A stretch of DNA of 64,000 nt from Acidobacteriaceae bacterium. GTDB lineage: Bacteria > Acidobacteriota > Terriglobia > Terriglobales > Acidobacteriaceae. Location of the stretch: contig JAPWKG010000027.1 of the NCBI GenBank assembly GCA_028283625.1, positions 124,001 through 188,000 on the forward strand, in the 5' to 3' direction. Both the position numbers and the translations under genes were made by a program. The notes beneath the pieces were generated by a model, which saw only the letters and a program-made list of their open reading frames with translations, had not been told where the DNA came from and searched no databases. This document shows, one piece after another, positions 27,754 through 35,209 of this stretch (position 1 is the first letter of the stretch; every line of letters begins with the position of its first letter).

Positions 27754-29454
27754 ATGATTTCCCCGGCCCAGCTTTCCGGTATTCCGATCTTCGACTGTCT
27801 TGATGACGCTTTACGCAGGCGTTATGCCGAGAGAGCGGCAGACTGGCAGCTCAGCGATGGAGAGTGGCTGCTGCGCGAAGGCGAGCAGGCCCATTTCTTC
27901 GTCGTACTCGAAGGAGAGCTGGTTCTGAGCAAGGAAGTGCTGGCACGCCGCCAGGATTACCACACCTACAAGCGTGGAGATTTCTTCGGTGAACTGCCCA
28001 TCTTGCTGGGAACGCCAACGATGGTGGCCATCCGGGCCAATGGACGTGCTCGAGTCGCCCGCTTCGATCGGCAGGATCTGCACGAACTGATTCGCGAGAG
28101 TGCCGCCTGCAGTGCTCTGATCCTTCAGGTCATGAACTTCCGCCTGCAGACTGTCCGGGATCGTCTTCTGGAACTCCCTTCGGCGAGAGTTCTGGTCGTA
28201 GGTTCGCGCTACGACACCGACTGCCGTGACATTCGTAACTTCCTCTCCATGAACCGGATCCCCTATGAGTGGATTGACCGTGAGCAGGAGCCGGATCGTA
28301 TTCCAAGCTGCATGCCGCGTGAACTGCAGGGGCCTGTAGTCGTCATCGATAAGACCAATTGTCTTGGTGAAGCGCCAACGGTACGAAGGGTAGCTGAAGA
28401 ACTTGGCTTTCAAACCTCTCCGAAGAACGAAAACTACGATGTTGTCGTTGTTGGGGCTGGCCCTGCTGGTTTAGCGGCCTCGGTGTACGGTTCGAGTGAA
28501 GGTCTGAGGGTTCTGCTTGTCGAACGAGCTGCGCCAGGGGGGCAGGCAGGCACCTCCTCGCGAATCGAAAATTATCTGGGCTTTCCCAGTGGTATCTCCG
28601 GAGAAGAGCTGACCGACCGTGCAATCAAGCAGGCCCAGCACTTTGGAGCAGAAATTGTTTTGACCCGTGAGGTGGAGAATATCGAACCTCTTTCGGATGG
28701 CCGTTACTGTGTTGAGCTCGATGGTGGAGACCGTGTCAGCACGCGTGCGGTCATTCTGGCAACCGGAGTTGATTGGCGTCGTCTGGAAGCGGAGGGTGTC
28801 GAACGACTCTCTGGCCGGGGTGTGCTCTATGGAGCTGCACGTACGGAAGCCAGCACAGTCATCGGCAAAGACATCTTTATCGTAGGTGGAGGAAACTCCG
28901 CAGGGCAGGCGGCGATGTATTTTTCCGCTTATGCCAACTCTGTAACTTTGCTCGTACGCGGCGAAGGCCTGCATCTCACGATGTCGCAGTACCTCATCGG
29001 ACAATTGGCCACCAGGAGCAACGTGCAGGTAGAAACGCACACACTCGTGGAGGCTGTCGGTGGTGAAGACCACCTGGAGACGATCAGCACGCGCGCGGCG
29101 GATGGAGAGGTCGTGACACGCGAGGCGCATGCTTTGTTCGTCATGATCGGCGCTAATGCCAACACCCGTTGGTTGCCGAAGGATCTGCAGCGAGACGAGC
29201 GCGGATACATCTGCACCGGACGCGACGTTTCTGATCTTCCGAACTGGAGCGGAAGCCGCGTTCCGTTTTTATTGGAGACTAACTTACCCGGAATCTTCTG
29301 TGCCGGCGATGTTCGGCATGACTCCATAAAGCGTGTGTCGAGCGGGGTTGGGGAGGGCAGTATGGCGATTGCATTCGTTCACCAGTACCTTGCCCTGGAA
29401 GAGTCACAGCGCAGGGCCTCGATTGAGGCGCAAGAGGCGCTTCCGAGCCGCTAA
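27754..29454 (+). CDS. cNMP-binding/glutaredoxin-like/thioredoxin-reductase-like fusion flavoprotein
   Basis: 566 residues in three domains. Residues about 10-130 are a cyclic-nucleotide-binding domain (FFVVLEGELVLSKE, GDFFGELPILLGTP). Residues about 145-215 look glutaredoxin-like (RVLVVGSRYDTDCRDIRNFL), but only one cysteine of a CxxC remains (Cys157). Residues about 228-555 are a thioredoxin-reductase-like flavoprotein with FAD motif VVVGAGPAGLAAS and NADPH motif VGGGNSAGQAA. The usual CxxC redox pair is missing; the equivalent stretch reads GVLYGAARTEA. It therefore probably does not reduce thioredoxin in the standard way. It follows the LysR gene by 46 bases on the same strand. Similar fusions exist; the function here is unknown. 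Confidence 0.85.
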   Translation: MISPAQLSGIPIFDCLDDALRRRYAERAADWQLSDGEWLLREGEQAHFFVVLEGELVLSKEVLARRQDYHTYKRGDFFGELPILLGTPTMVAIRANGRARVARFDRQDLHELIRESAACSALILQVMNFRLQTVRDRLLELPSARVLVVGSRYDTDCRDIRNFLSMNRIPYEWIDREQEPDRIPSCMPRELQGPVVVIDKTNCLGEAPTVRRVAEELGFQTSPKNENYDVVVVGAGPAGLAASVYGSSEGLRVLLVERAAPGGQAGTSSRIENYLGFPSGISGEELTDRAIKQAQHFGAEIVLTREVENIEPLSDGRYCVELDGGDRVSTRAVILATGVDWRRLEAEGVERLSGRGVLYGAARTEASTVIGKDIFIVGGGNSAGQAAMYFSAYANSVTLLVRGEGLHLTMSQYLIGQLATRSNVQVETHTLVEAVGGEDHLETISTRAADGEVVTREAHALFVMIGANANTRWLPKDLQRDERGYICTGRDVSDLPNWSGSRVPFLLETNLPGIFCAGDVRHDSIKRVSSGVGEGSMAIAFVHQYLALEESQRRASIEAQEALPSR

Positions 29455-29677
29455 TCTCGCAATACATCAGGCGTGAACTCAAGGAAGAGCAGGAAAAGAA
29501 GAACCCGTTTCAGCGGCGAAAAGTCATGCTTGGCTTCGCTGCAGATTGCACACTGGAACAGGTTTTCTTCAGGAAATAGAGATTACAGGGTGTTTTCTCC
29601 GGACCGGGACGCTGCAAGTCTCGTTCATGCGAATGATGGAACAACGATTCGTCATGCGGGATGGTTTGCGTTATGAA

Positions 29678-29872
29678 CTAGGTCGCTTTTCGCTGGAATG
29701 AGGTCTTCTTGCCAGCAAAGCTCGACTTGCCCTGAAAGCCCGTCGTAGCAGCCTGAGGCGCTGCCTTTTTCCCGGCGCTTGCGTTTGCAAGCTTTTCGCG
29801 TAACGCGAGGAGTTTCTGTTCTTTCGGGCTCAAGCCGGTACGGCGTACGGTCGGTTTGGGGATGTCAGTCAT
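29678..29872 (-). CDS. Small basic protein, unknown
   Basis: 64 residues, Lys/Ala/Ser-rich, with an N-terminal helix-prone LSPKEQKLLALREKLANA segment and a low-complexity tail containing two F-x-G-K-x-S-F-like repeats (FQGKSSF, FAGKKTSF). No strong ribosome binding site. It follows the small secreted-protein gene by 13 bases on the same strand, which is the main support for it. The 223 bases between it and the end of the preceding plus-strand gene hold nothing I can recognise. Confidence 0.5.
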   Translation of the reverse strand: MTDIPKPTVRRTGLSPKEQKLLALREKLANASAGKKAAPQAATTGFQGKSSFAGKKTSFQRKAT

Positions 29873-29885
29873 GGGTAGGATTGTC

Positions 29886-30302
29886 TCACGCAGGAGGACC
29901 ATCGACCCAGATGCCATTTTCCTTGTGCTTCTTGAGGATGGAAAGAGCATAGCGTTGCTCTTTGTCGATACGCTTCTGGCACGCGGAAAGGTCGCTACCG
30001 TCGAGCGCCTGGATTCTGCAGGATCTCAGAGTAAATAGAAGGCTCTCAAGCGCTTCTAAAAGCGTCTTTTCTTGATCGTTGTCGACCATCTCCTGCAAAT
30101 TTTTATCCGCGGTATTCAATGTTTGTATTTGGGAGTCAATTGCCGCGGGAGTGGCGGTGAAGTCGACTATAGCCGCTTGATCCAGTAAGGATTCCGAAGC
30201 CGTTGCGAACGCATTTCGAATAGGTTCACCTGAAGGGGGCGCCGTATGAGTATTGAATTGCGGCGACAGTAGATTAAGAAGAAGCAGAAGCTGGGGAAGC
30301 AT
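29886..30302 (-). CDS. Small secreted or anchored protein, unknown
   Basis: 138 residues. A short Leu-rich N-terminal segment (LPQLLLLLNLLS) could be a signal or anchor; the rest is helical and polar with two cysteines (in RSCRIQ and SACQKR) that could form a disulfide. The ATG at 30302 has GGAG 6 bases upstream, better than an earlier start at 30383. No family recognised. Probably co-transcribed with the downstream 64-residue protein gene. Confidence 0.6.
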   Translation of the reverse strand: MLPQLLLLLNLLSPQFNTHTAPPSGEPIRNAFATASESLLDQAAIVDFTATPAAIDSQIQTLNTADKNLQEMVDNDQEKTLLEALESLLFTLRSCRIQALDGSDLSACQKRIDKEQRYALSILKKHKENGIWVDGPPA

Positions 30303-30428
30303 GAAAATCTCCGAACCGAGAGGCCCTGTTTTTACGAGGCGTTCTTCGAGGTAACAGGGCAACTTCTTAGCGAAGTCTTCCATTCTTTCATTAGTCGCAC
30401 GATTGGTGGAGAGTGTTGCCTGGCTGGT

Positions 30429-31994
30429 TCAATGGGCGTAGGGAGAGTGATTCGTCGAAGAGCCTGACGGAGGGGATAAAGGCTTTACAGCGCTTTGGAG
30501 GCAGTTTCTACCTTTGCGTTTCGCGGCATAGAGCGCTTCGTCTGCCATCTTGATGAGGGACTGCGCGCTCTGATTGAAATCGTGCTGCCTCAGAGTCGCG
30601 GTTCCTATGCTGAGGGTGACGCGGCCGAAGGGGCTGCCAGGGTGTGGGTGTTGCAGACGATTGAGGGCTGCAATGATCCTTTGTGCGACTTGGATGGCTC
30701 CTTCTTCCGGTGTGTCAGGGAGAATCGCCAGGAACTCTTCGCCTCCGTAACGAACAAGAGAATCCGTGCTGCGGTGCAGTTGCTGAAGACACAGTTCAGA
30801 GACGGCTTGCAGGCAGGCGTCGCCTCGGTCGTGACCGAGGTTGTCGTTGAAGAGCTTGAAGTAGTCGATATCGAGCAGAAGGATGGAGAGGGGAACTCTG
30901 CTGCGTTGAGCTACTTTCCATTCGTGGGGATAGGCGTCGGCGAACCAGCGACGGTTATAGAGGCCGGTAAGCGGATCGCGCAGCGAGAGCGCTTCCAGGC
31001 TTTTGTTGGCAGCCTCGAGATCCCAGCGCGCGAGCAGGAGGCGCAGTTGGCCGAAGGCGGATCGCAGGCTGTAGAGCATGATACTGAGCAGAGCCGTAAC
31101 GAGACCGAGCCAGGGATGTTTTCCGATGAGTGCAACGGACATGCTCGCGAGAAGACCGAAAACAGTCAAAAAGCTAGGGGCGCCGAGGCGCAGGAGGATG
31201 AGGCTGCGGTGGCGGGGGGGAGCACTGCGCAGCGGGTGCATCCACTGGAGAGCGGCGAGGTAGACGAGGGGGCCGAGGTCTACGGGAACCGAGAGCGGGG
31301 ACGAGGGCGGGACCTGCCAGGTGTTGTTGCAGAGCAGGTTGTACCAGATCTGGAGAGGTACGCCTACGCAGAGGAAGTTGGACAGGGCTGCGTAGAAGAA
31401 GCGAGTGGTGGGCTGCTGCGAGGTGAAGATTGCCAATAGGGCGATCAGGGTGAGGGTGACCGACTGGGTGTAGGCGTAGGTATTGATGAGCAAGCCCTGG
31501 TAGGAGACGGGGATCGTGGAGGCGCTGTTCAGGATGAAGGGAGTGAACAGTACGGTGCAGAGGAAGGCGAGCAAGCAAATCTGGATCAGATCGAGGATGC
31601 GATTCTCACGCTGGTCGAGCTCTTCGGTGGTGCAGATGGCGAGCAGGAGGGGAAGCCAGCGGCAGGCGCGGAGGAGGTTATTGAGGGAGCTGGTGCCGTT
31701 GTGCCAGGCGAAGCTGGTGGCTTCGTCAAAGAGGATGCAGATAAGGCTGCCGATGGCGAAGACGAAGCTGAGGGCGAAGAGCTGCCAGCGGTTGGCGATG
31801 CTGGAGGGGGCGGTGAGGGACTCCTGCACGGTGGCGATGAGGGCGAGGAAGTCGAGGAGGAGCCAGCTGAGGGGCGTGATCCAGAGGCTCATGCGGAAGG
31901 AGAGGCTGAGGCTCAGATGGAGCGCGATGACCAGGATGGCTGCAGACAGGGTAAGCGTATGCTTGCGCCGGTACGACTCTCCCCCGTGCTTCAT
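30429..31994 (-). CDS. Membrane-bound GGDEF diguanylate cyclase
   Basis: 521 residues. The N-terminal half has about nine to ten membrane helices of unknown sensory type; a linker helix (about 325-345) leads to a GGDEF domain (about 350-505). The active-site motif is GGEEF, preceded five residues earlier by an intact inhibitory RxxD site (RSTD), and the N-terminal DPLTGLYNRRWF and LLDIDYFKLFNDNLGHDRGD motifs are complete, so active and product-inhibited cyclic-di-GMP synthesis is expected. No EAL domain. AGAGG lies 5 bases before the ATG. Confidence 0.9.
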   Translation of the reverse strand: MKHGGESYRRKHTLTLSAAILVIALHLSLSLSFRMSLWITPLSWLLLDFLALIATVQESLTAPSSIANRWQLFALSFVFAIGSLICILFDEATSFAWHNGTSSLNNLLRACRWLPLLLAICTTEELDQRENRILDLIQICLLAFLCTVLFTPFILNSASTIPVSYQGLLINTYAYTQSVTLTLIALLAIFTSQQPTTRFFYAALSNFLCVGVPLQIWYNLLCNNTWQVPPSSPLSVPVDLGPLVYLAALQWMHPLRSAPPRHRSLILLRLGAPSFLTVFGLLASMSVALIGKHPWLGLVTALLSIMLYSLRSAFGQLRLLLARWDLEAANKSLEALSLRDPLTGLYNRRWFADAYPHEWKVAQRSRVPLSILLLDIDYFKLFNDNLGHDRGDACLQAVSELCLQQLHRSTDSLVRYGGEEFLAILPDTPEEGAIQVAQRIIAALNRLQHPHPGSPFGRVTLSIGTATLRQHDFNQSAQSLIKMADEALYAAKRKGRNCLQSAVKPLSPPSGSSTNHSPYAH

Positions 31995-32145
31995 CGCAGC
32001 CTCTTCCTTACGGTTCAGTACTCTATATGCCGCTGGAGTAACTCAATGGTAATGCAGTGAAGTGGGAATTCTGTTACGGATTCCGCGGACGTGGCGCGGA
32101 AAGCGGCGCTGCGAGCGCATTTCGGGAATCGGCCGGGATGGGCGT

Positions 32146-32664
32146 TCAGGCAGACCCCTTGGGTATCTGTTTTGGTGCAAAGTCCTGATACGCCGGAGTT
32201 TGAGCGGGGAGTTCCGGATCGATGTCGAACTCGCGGAGCAGAAGTGCGAGGGTGCCAAGATTTTCCTGTGTTTTGAGGGGAGAAACGGGTGCGATGGGGC
32301 CGTGGGTGGGGTCTTCGACGACCTCATCGACGACGGTATCCGCCGGGACGGGGAGGGTCTGTTTGCCGAGGTTGAGGCTGGCGATCTGAAGTCCGTAGAG
32401 CAGAAGACCGGCGCGGCGCGGGTCTACGTCGTCGGCGGCCAGACGATTGAGAACGGTGCCGAGCGAGCTTTGGATGGCGGCGCGGTCTTCCGGGGTGGGA
32501 AGGGTGAAGCGCCTGGAGCGGCGTTTGCGTAGCTCGGCGTGCTGGATGGGGCGCCGGGAGGAGTGGTGGTAGTAGCAGAACTCCTGCGTGCGGAGAGCGG
32601 GCGAGCCGCAGCGGTGGCCGTCGGTGAAGATGTGACGGCACTGGAGGCGAGAGGGTTCGGTCAT
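32146..32664 (-). CDS. Cys/His-motif protein, unknown (acidobacterial type)
   Basis: 172 residues. The N-terminus carries a likely zinc-binding module: C-R-H-I-F, then RCGSPALRTQEFCYYHHSSR, i.e. a Cys-x(9)-Cys-x(10)-Cys-x(2,3)-His arrangement. An Arg-rich basic stretch (ELRKRRSRRF) and a helical region follow, ending in a disordered Pro/Ala tail. From memory, proteins with this GxxCGSPAL...CxxH start recur in acidobacterial genomes, but I cannot verify that and know no function. The basic patch suggests nucleic-acid binding. It follows a 61-residue reading frame by 49 bases. Confidence 0.65.
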   Translation of the reverse strand: MTEPSRLQCRHIFTDGHRCGSPALRTQEFCYYHHSSRRPIQHAELRKRRSRRFTLPTPEDRAAIQSSLGTVLNRLAADDVDPRRAGLLLYGLQIASLNLGKQTLPVPADTVVDEVVEDPTHGPIAPVSPLKTQENLGTLALLLREFDIDPELPAQTPAYQDFAPKQIPKGSA

Positions 32665-32713
32665 GAGGATGCGCCTTCTTGTGAGGTATGCGAGATGTGC
32701 TTAATGTTTCGTT

Positions 32714-32899
32714 TTAGCCCTGAGGGTAGCCGAAGGTTTTGCGACGAGGCCGGGGCGCGGGCTTTAGTCGAGTGGGCGGACGGAGAGTGGGGACGTTCGG
32801 GAGTTTGAGTGCTGCTTGACGCCGGGCTCGGGCTGCATGTTCGTGAGCGGGCAGGTTGGTGTTGAGGGTGGGTTTGTGGATGGTGACGGTTGGTTTCAT
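32714..32899 (-). CDS. Possible small Pro/Arg-rich protein
   Basis: 61 residues, basic and proline-rich, starting KPTVTIHKPTLNTNLP and containing EHAARARRQAALKLP. No family recognised. Support: AGGAG 9 bases before the ATG and position ahead of the Cys/His-motif gene on the same strand. Against: composition is simple and the frame is short. A strong hairpin with a T-run lies only about 30 bases upstream of the start. Confidence 0.4.
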   Translation of the reverse strand: MKPTVTIHKPTLNTNLPAHEHAARARRQAALKLPNVPTLRPPTRLKPAPRPRRKTFGYPQG

Positions 32900-32929
32900 C
32901 GTCTTGTGCTCCTGAATGTTTTGGGCAGG

Positions 32930-32966
32930 AAAAAAGGCCGCCCGCGATGTGTGGGCGGCCTTTTTT
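32930..32966. terminator. Perfect 14-bp terminator hairpin in a leader region
   Basis: AAAAAAGGCCGCCC pairs perfectly with GGGCGGCCTTTTTT around a 9-base loop, giving a rho-independent terminator on either strand. No gene ends immediately beside it: it lies 30 bases upstream of the minus-strand 61-residue frame. It therefore ends an unannotated short transcript or acts as an attenuator. Confidence 0.75.
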
Positions 32967-33285
32967 GTTCCTACTCTCTATTGTAGAAAGTTCTGCAGTC
33001 CTACTATGCAAGAAATTCTGTACTTCTATTCCTTTAGGAATGTGTTTGTTAGAAGAACTGTTGCGGTTCTGGGGGCTTGACAGCATTTCGGGCTGGAGCA
33101 GGGGCCGAAGGATCGATTTAGCTTCGGGGTGTCATCGCCGAGCTGGCGGAGGAAATAGGGCGGTTCACCGCGATGCAGGTTCTGGCGGCTTGAGGGTGTA
33201 ACGGGGTGGTTGCAGTTTTTCGGATTTGCGGCTGAGGGGACGTGTATTCTTCGGGCGTGGTTCACTTCAGCTTTAGGAGCTTGTG
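32967..33285. other. 319-base region with degenerate dyad repeats, no clear gene
   Basis: Two imperfect direct repeats begin CCTACT: at 32970-32999 (core TGTAGAAAGTTCTGCA) and 33000-33024 (core TGCAAGAAATTCTGTA). Each core is itself a dyad of AGAA/TTCT half sites. A short hairpin (ATTCC-TAAA-GGAAT) follows, and a related TTAGAAGAAC lies at about 33049. A TACAAT -10-like element on the minus strand lies inside the first repeat. The rest, up to the ribosome binding site of the helix-hairpin-helix gene, shows nothing recognisable. This looks like a regulatory or small-RNA region. Confidence 0.4.
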
Positions 33286-33591
33286 ATGCAACTTGTGCGT
33301 TCGGTTCTGGCTTTAGCGGTTTTATTGGGTGGGGCTTGCGGGGCGGTGTCGGCGGGAGCGGTGCAGCCGGTGGCTCCGATGTATGCGGCTACGCCTGCGC
33401 CTGCGTTGGTAGACATCAACACGGCGACGAAGGACCAGTTGAAGGCTCTGCCGGGGATTGGGGATGTGTATGCGGACAAGATTATTAAGGGACGTCCGTA
33501 TGCGAACAAGATGCAGTTGCTAAGCAAGAATGTGCTGCCCAAGGCGACTTATGACAAGGTCTCGGGACTGGTGATTGCTAAGCAGAAGTAA
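33286..33591 (+). CDS. Secreted helix-hairpin-helix protein (ComEA-like domain)
   Basis: 101 residues. A signal peptide (about 1-24, VRSVLALAVLLGG hydrophobic core) precedes a short Ala/Pro linker and one helix-hairpin-helix module (about 42-98). The core has the ComEA pattern VDINTATKDQLKALPGIGD followed by YADKIIKGRPY. ComEA proteins bind DNA in the periplasm during uptake, but single-module secreted forms are common in Acidobacteria and their role is unclear. The ATG at 33286 has AGGAG 6 bases upstream; a GTG one codon earlier has only 3. Confidence 0.85.
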   Translation: MQLVRSVLALAVLLGGACGAVSAGAVQPVAPMYAATPAPALVDINTATKDQLKALPGIGDVYADKIIKGRPYANKMQLLSKNVLPKATYDKVSGLVIAKQK

Positions 33592-33610
33592 GCGAGCGAC
33601 CGTTCGGCGC

Positions 33611-33645
33611 GCCACTCGTCTTTAGACGGGTGGCGTTTTCGTTTT
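33611..33645 (+). terminator. Terminator after the helix-hairpin-helix gene
   Basis: The hairpin GCCACTCGTC-TTTA-GACGGGTGGC (one mismatch) is followed by GTTTTCGTTTT, 20 bases past the stop codon. Confidence 0.7.
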
Positions 33646-33660
33646 GGACGGCGCTTTCGC

Positions 33661-34145
33661 TTATGTAGCGGGTGTTTCGCTCTGTTGGATCGCTGGACGG
33701 GATGGGGCGAGGATCAGGCCTATGAGGAAGGCGAAGACGGCTCCGTAGAGGCCGAAGTTAGCTCTGGATGCGCCTGGCTGCCGAGGAGGCCGGCGATGAA
33801 GTAGACGGCGAGGTAGCGGACGCGGCCGAAGGTGAGTTCGATGAACGGTCCTATCTGGAAGAGGACGTACATGTTCATGCCGAAGTGGAGGATGCCGAAG
33901 TGGAGGAAGATCGAGGTGAGGATGCGCCAGTACTGGTGGGCGCCGATGGTGGCGGGGAAGAAGTCGCCGCCTCAGCGGAAGATATTGAGCCCGGTGGGGG
34001 AGATGAAGGAGATGCCGCTTGCCAGCATGGCGAGGAAGACCAGGGTGTTCGCCGCGATGAGGGTGGTGGTGATGGTGTAGGGCGTGGCGAGGTAGCGCGG
34101 GCGGCGGCGGGTGGTGGGGGCGGGGATGGGGATGGGGGAGGGCAT
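33661..34145 (-). pseudogene. Broken rhomboid-family membrane protease gene
   Basis: Reading from ATG 34145, the translation has rhomboid-like sequence: YTITTTLIAANTLVFLAML, then an in-frame TGA (33972-33974) where GGDFFP follows, then YWRILTSIFLHFGILHFGMN and FGRVRYLAVYFIAGLLGS. Near 33775 the frame shifts and the match continues as GASRANFGLYGAVFAFLIGL. Compared with intact rhomboids, the GxSG serine motif reads GASR, residues between the two parts are missing, and the C-terminal helix with the catalytic histidine is absent. The gene therefore has a stop, a frameshift with a probable small deletion, and a truncated end. It is not expected to make an active protease. Confidence 0.75.
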
Positions 34146-34219
34146 GCAGGTACAGTTCTAGCATTGTCATGACTCAAATAATTCTGACAACGTTCGCTGT
34201 ACCGCGAGTTCAAAGGAAA

Positions 34220-35098
34220 CTAGTCGAGATCTTCTAACTCGAGCCAAGCCTGATCGCCATATTGAGGGAATGCCTTGACCAGTTTCGCGATAAAGGCAGG
34301 CCAAGTCGCACTAACCTTCATCAGTGTGATCACACCGAAAATATGATGCGACAGCGCGGGCTGGCCTACATCATCGCTCAACCATTGGTGATGCTTTACA
34401 AGTCGCTCACCGTTCTCCAATACAGGGTTTCTCGACTCTAGCTCGCCCATAATGCCGGGCGCCAGCCTCGTGTATACGATGAAGTTCGTAAACTTCCCGA
34501 CGCACTGCGGTGGATTCACCGAGCGTCCGTTCCATTCCCAGCCGCGCAGACGGTAAATCTCCTGATAGAACTCGTCCGGGAATCGCTTGTTCCATTCCTC
34601 GTAATCAGTCCGTAGGAACTTATCGAAGATGTCCTGCAGTGAGCCCTTCTTGCGTTTCGCTTGGAAGCCTGTAGCCTCATCGATCATCGCGATAAGACCG
34701 GTGTTGGCTAGAGAAACAATGATTCCTTCTGCGGCGCGAGCGGTTCGCATCAGATCGGCGGATTGAAGAACGTTAGCCTCCCTCGCCTTCAGGATGAATT
34801 TGCAAAGTGTAATCAGACCTTCGGCTTCAAAACCTTCAGTAAGTTTTCCTCGATTGGATTTGAAGGTTATCGGGCTCTCGAACACGGACATTGCTGAAGC
34901 CAGGGCGGTACCGCGAATCGCAGGATGGTTGCTTATCTTCCGTAATGCCTCGGTGTTTCCGCCGTTCGTAGATAATTCTAAGACTTCGCGGAATGTCTTT
35001 TTGGAAAGAACACGCCGCCCGTCGCTGAGATTGAAGGCGTCGAGATCCCACTTGCCTATAGTTACCCGCCCTTGATGAGTGGCAAAAAACAGCTCCAT
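34220..35098 (-). CDS. P63C domain protein
   Basis: 292 residues. The C-terminal part (about 165-278) matches the P63C domain pattern: KRFPDEFYQEIYRLRGWEWN, then VGKFTNFIVYTRLAPGIMGEL, a ...NPVLENGERL... stretch, HHQWLSDDVGQPALSHHIFG and WPAFIAKLVKAFPQ. The N-terminal part has the family's RRVLSKKTFREVL and a central IALxDEATGFQ-type segment (AMIDEATGFQ). P63C proteins occur in phages and bacterial mobile regions and their function is unknown. The ATG at 35098 has GAGGG 7 bases upstream. The base composition is visibly lower in GC than its neighbours. It follows the DUF4917 gene on the same strand, with its own upstream dyad. Confidence 0.82.
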   Translation of the reverse strand: MELFFATHQGRVTIGKWDLDAFNLSDGRRVLSKKTFREVLELSTNGGNTEALRKISNHPAIRGTALASAMSVFESPITFKSNRGKLTEGFEAEGLITLCKFILKAREANVLQSADLMRTARAAEGIIVSLANTGLIAMIDEATGFQAKRKKGSLQDIFDKFLRTDYEEWNKRFPDEFYQEIYRLRGWEWNGRSVNPPQCVGKFTNFIVYTRLAPGIMGELESRNPVLENGERLVKHHQWLSDDVGQPALSHHIFGVITLMKVSATWPAFIAKLVKAFPQYGDQAWLELEDLD

Positions 35099-35110
35099 AG
35101 CTTCACCCTC

Positions 35111-35140
35111 TTGACATATAGAATAGACCTGTTCTGTCAA
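35111..35140. promoter_or_regulatory. Inverted TTGACA dyad upstream of the P63C gene
   Basis: TTGACA and TGTCAA arms face each other across 18 bases, 13 bases upstream of the P63C start. On the minus strand the far arm could be a -35 element with a weak TATATG/TATGTC -10. The symmetry suggests an operator, but the inner bases are not palindromic. Confidence 0.35.
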
Positions 35141-35209
35141 GCTTAGGGGTGAGGAAAAAGCGGCAAATATTGTGTCCTATTCGATCCTCTATAGGCTCTC
35201 ATGCCTAAA

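Noticed and set aside
32970..33024. Direct repeats considered as a CRISPR array
   Set aside because: Only two imperfect, contiguous units of unequal length, no spacers and no cas genes in the window.
32661..33086. 141-codon minus-strand frame covering the leader region
   Set aside because: It would run through a strong terminator and overlap the better-supported 61-residue frame; Ser/His/Pro-rich with no recognisable feature.
33283..34170. Plus- and minus-strand His/Pro-rich frames over the rhomboid remnant
   Set aside because: They are out-of-frame readings of the degenerate rhomboid gene; the conserved sequence is only seen by joining frames around the stop and shift.
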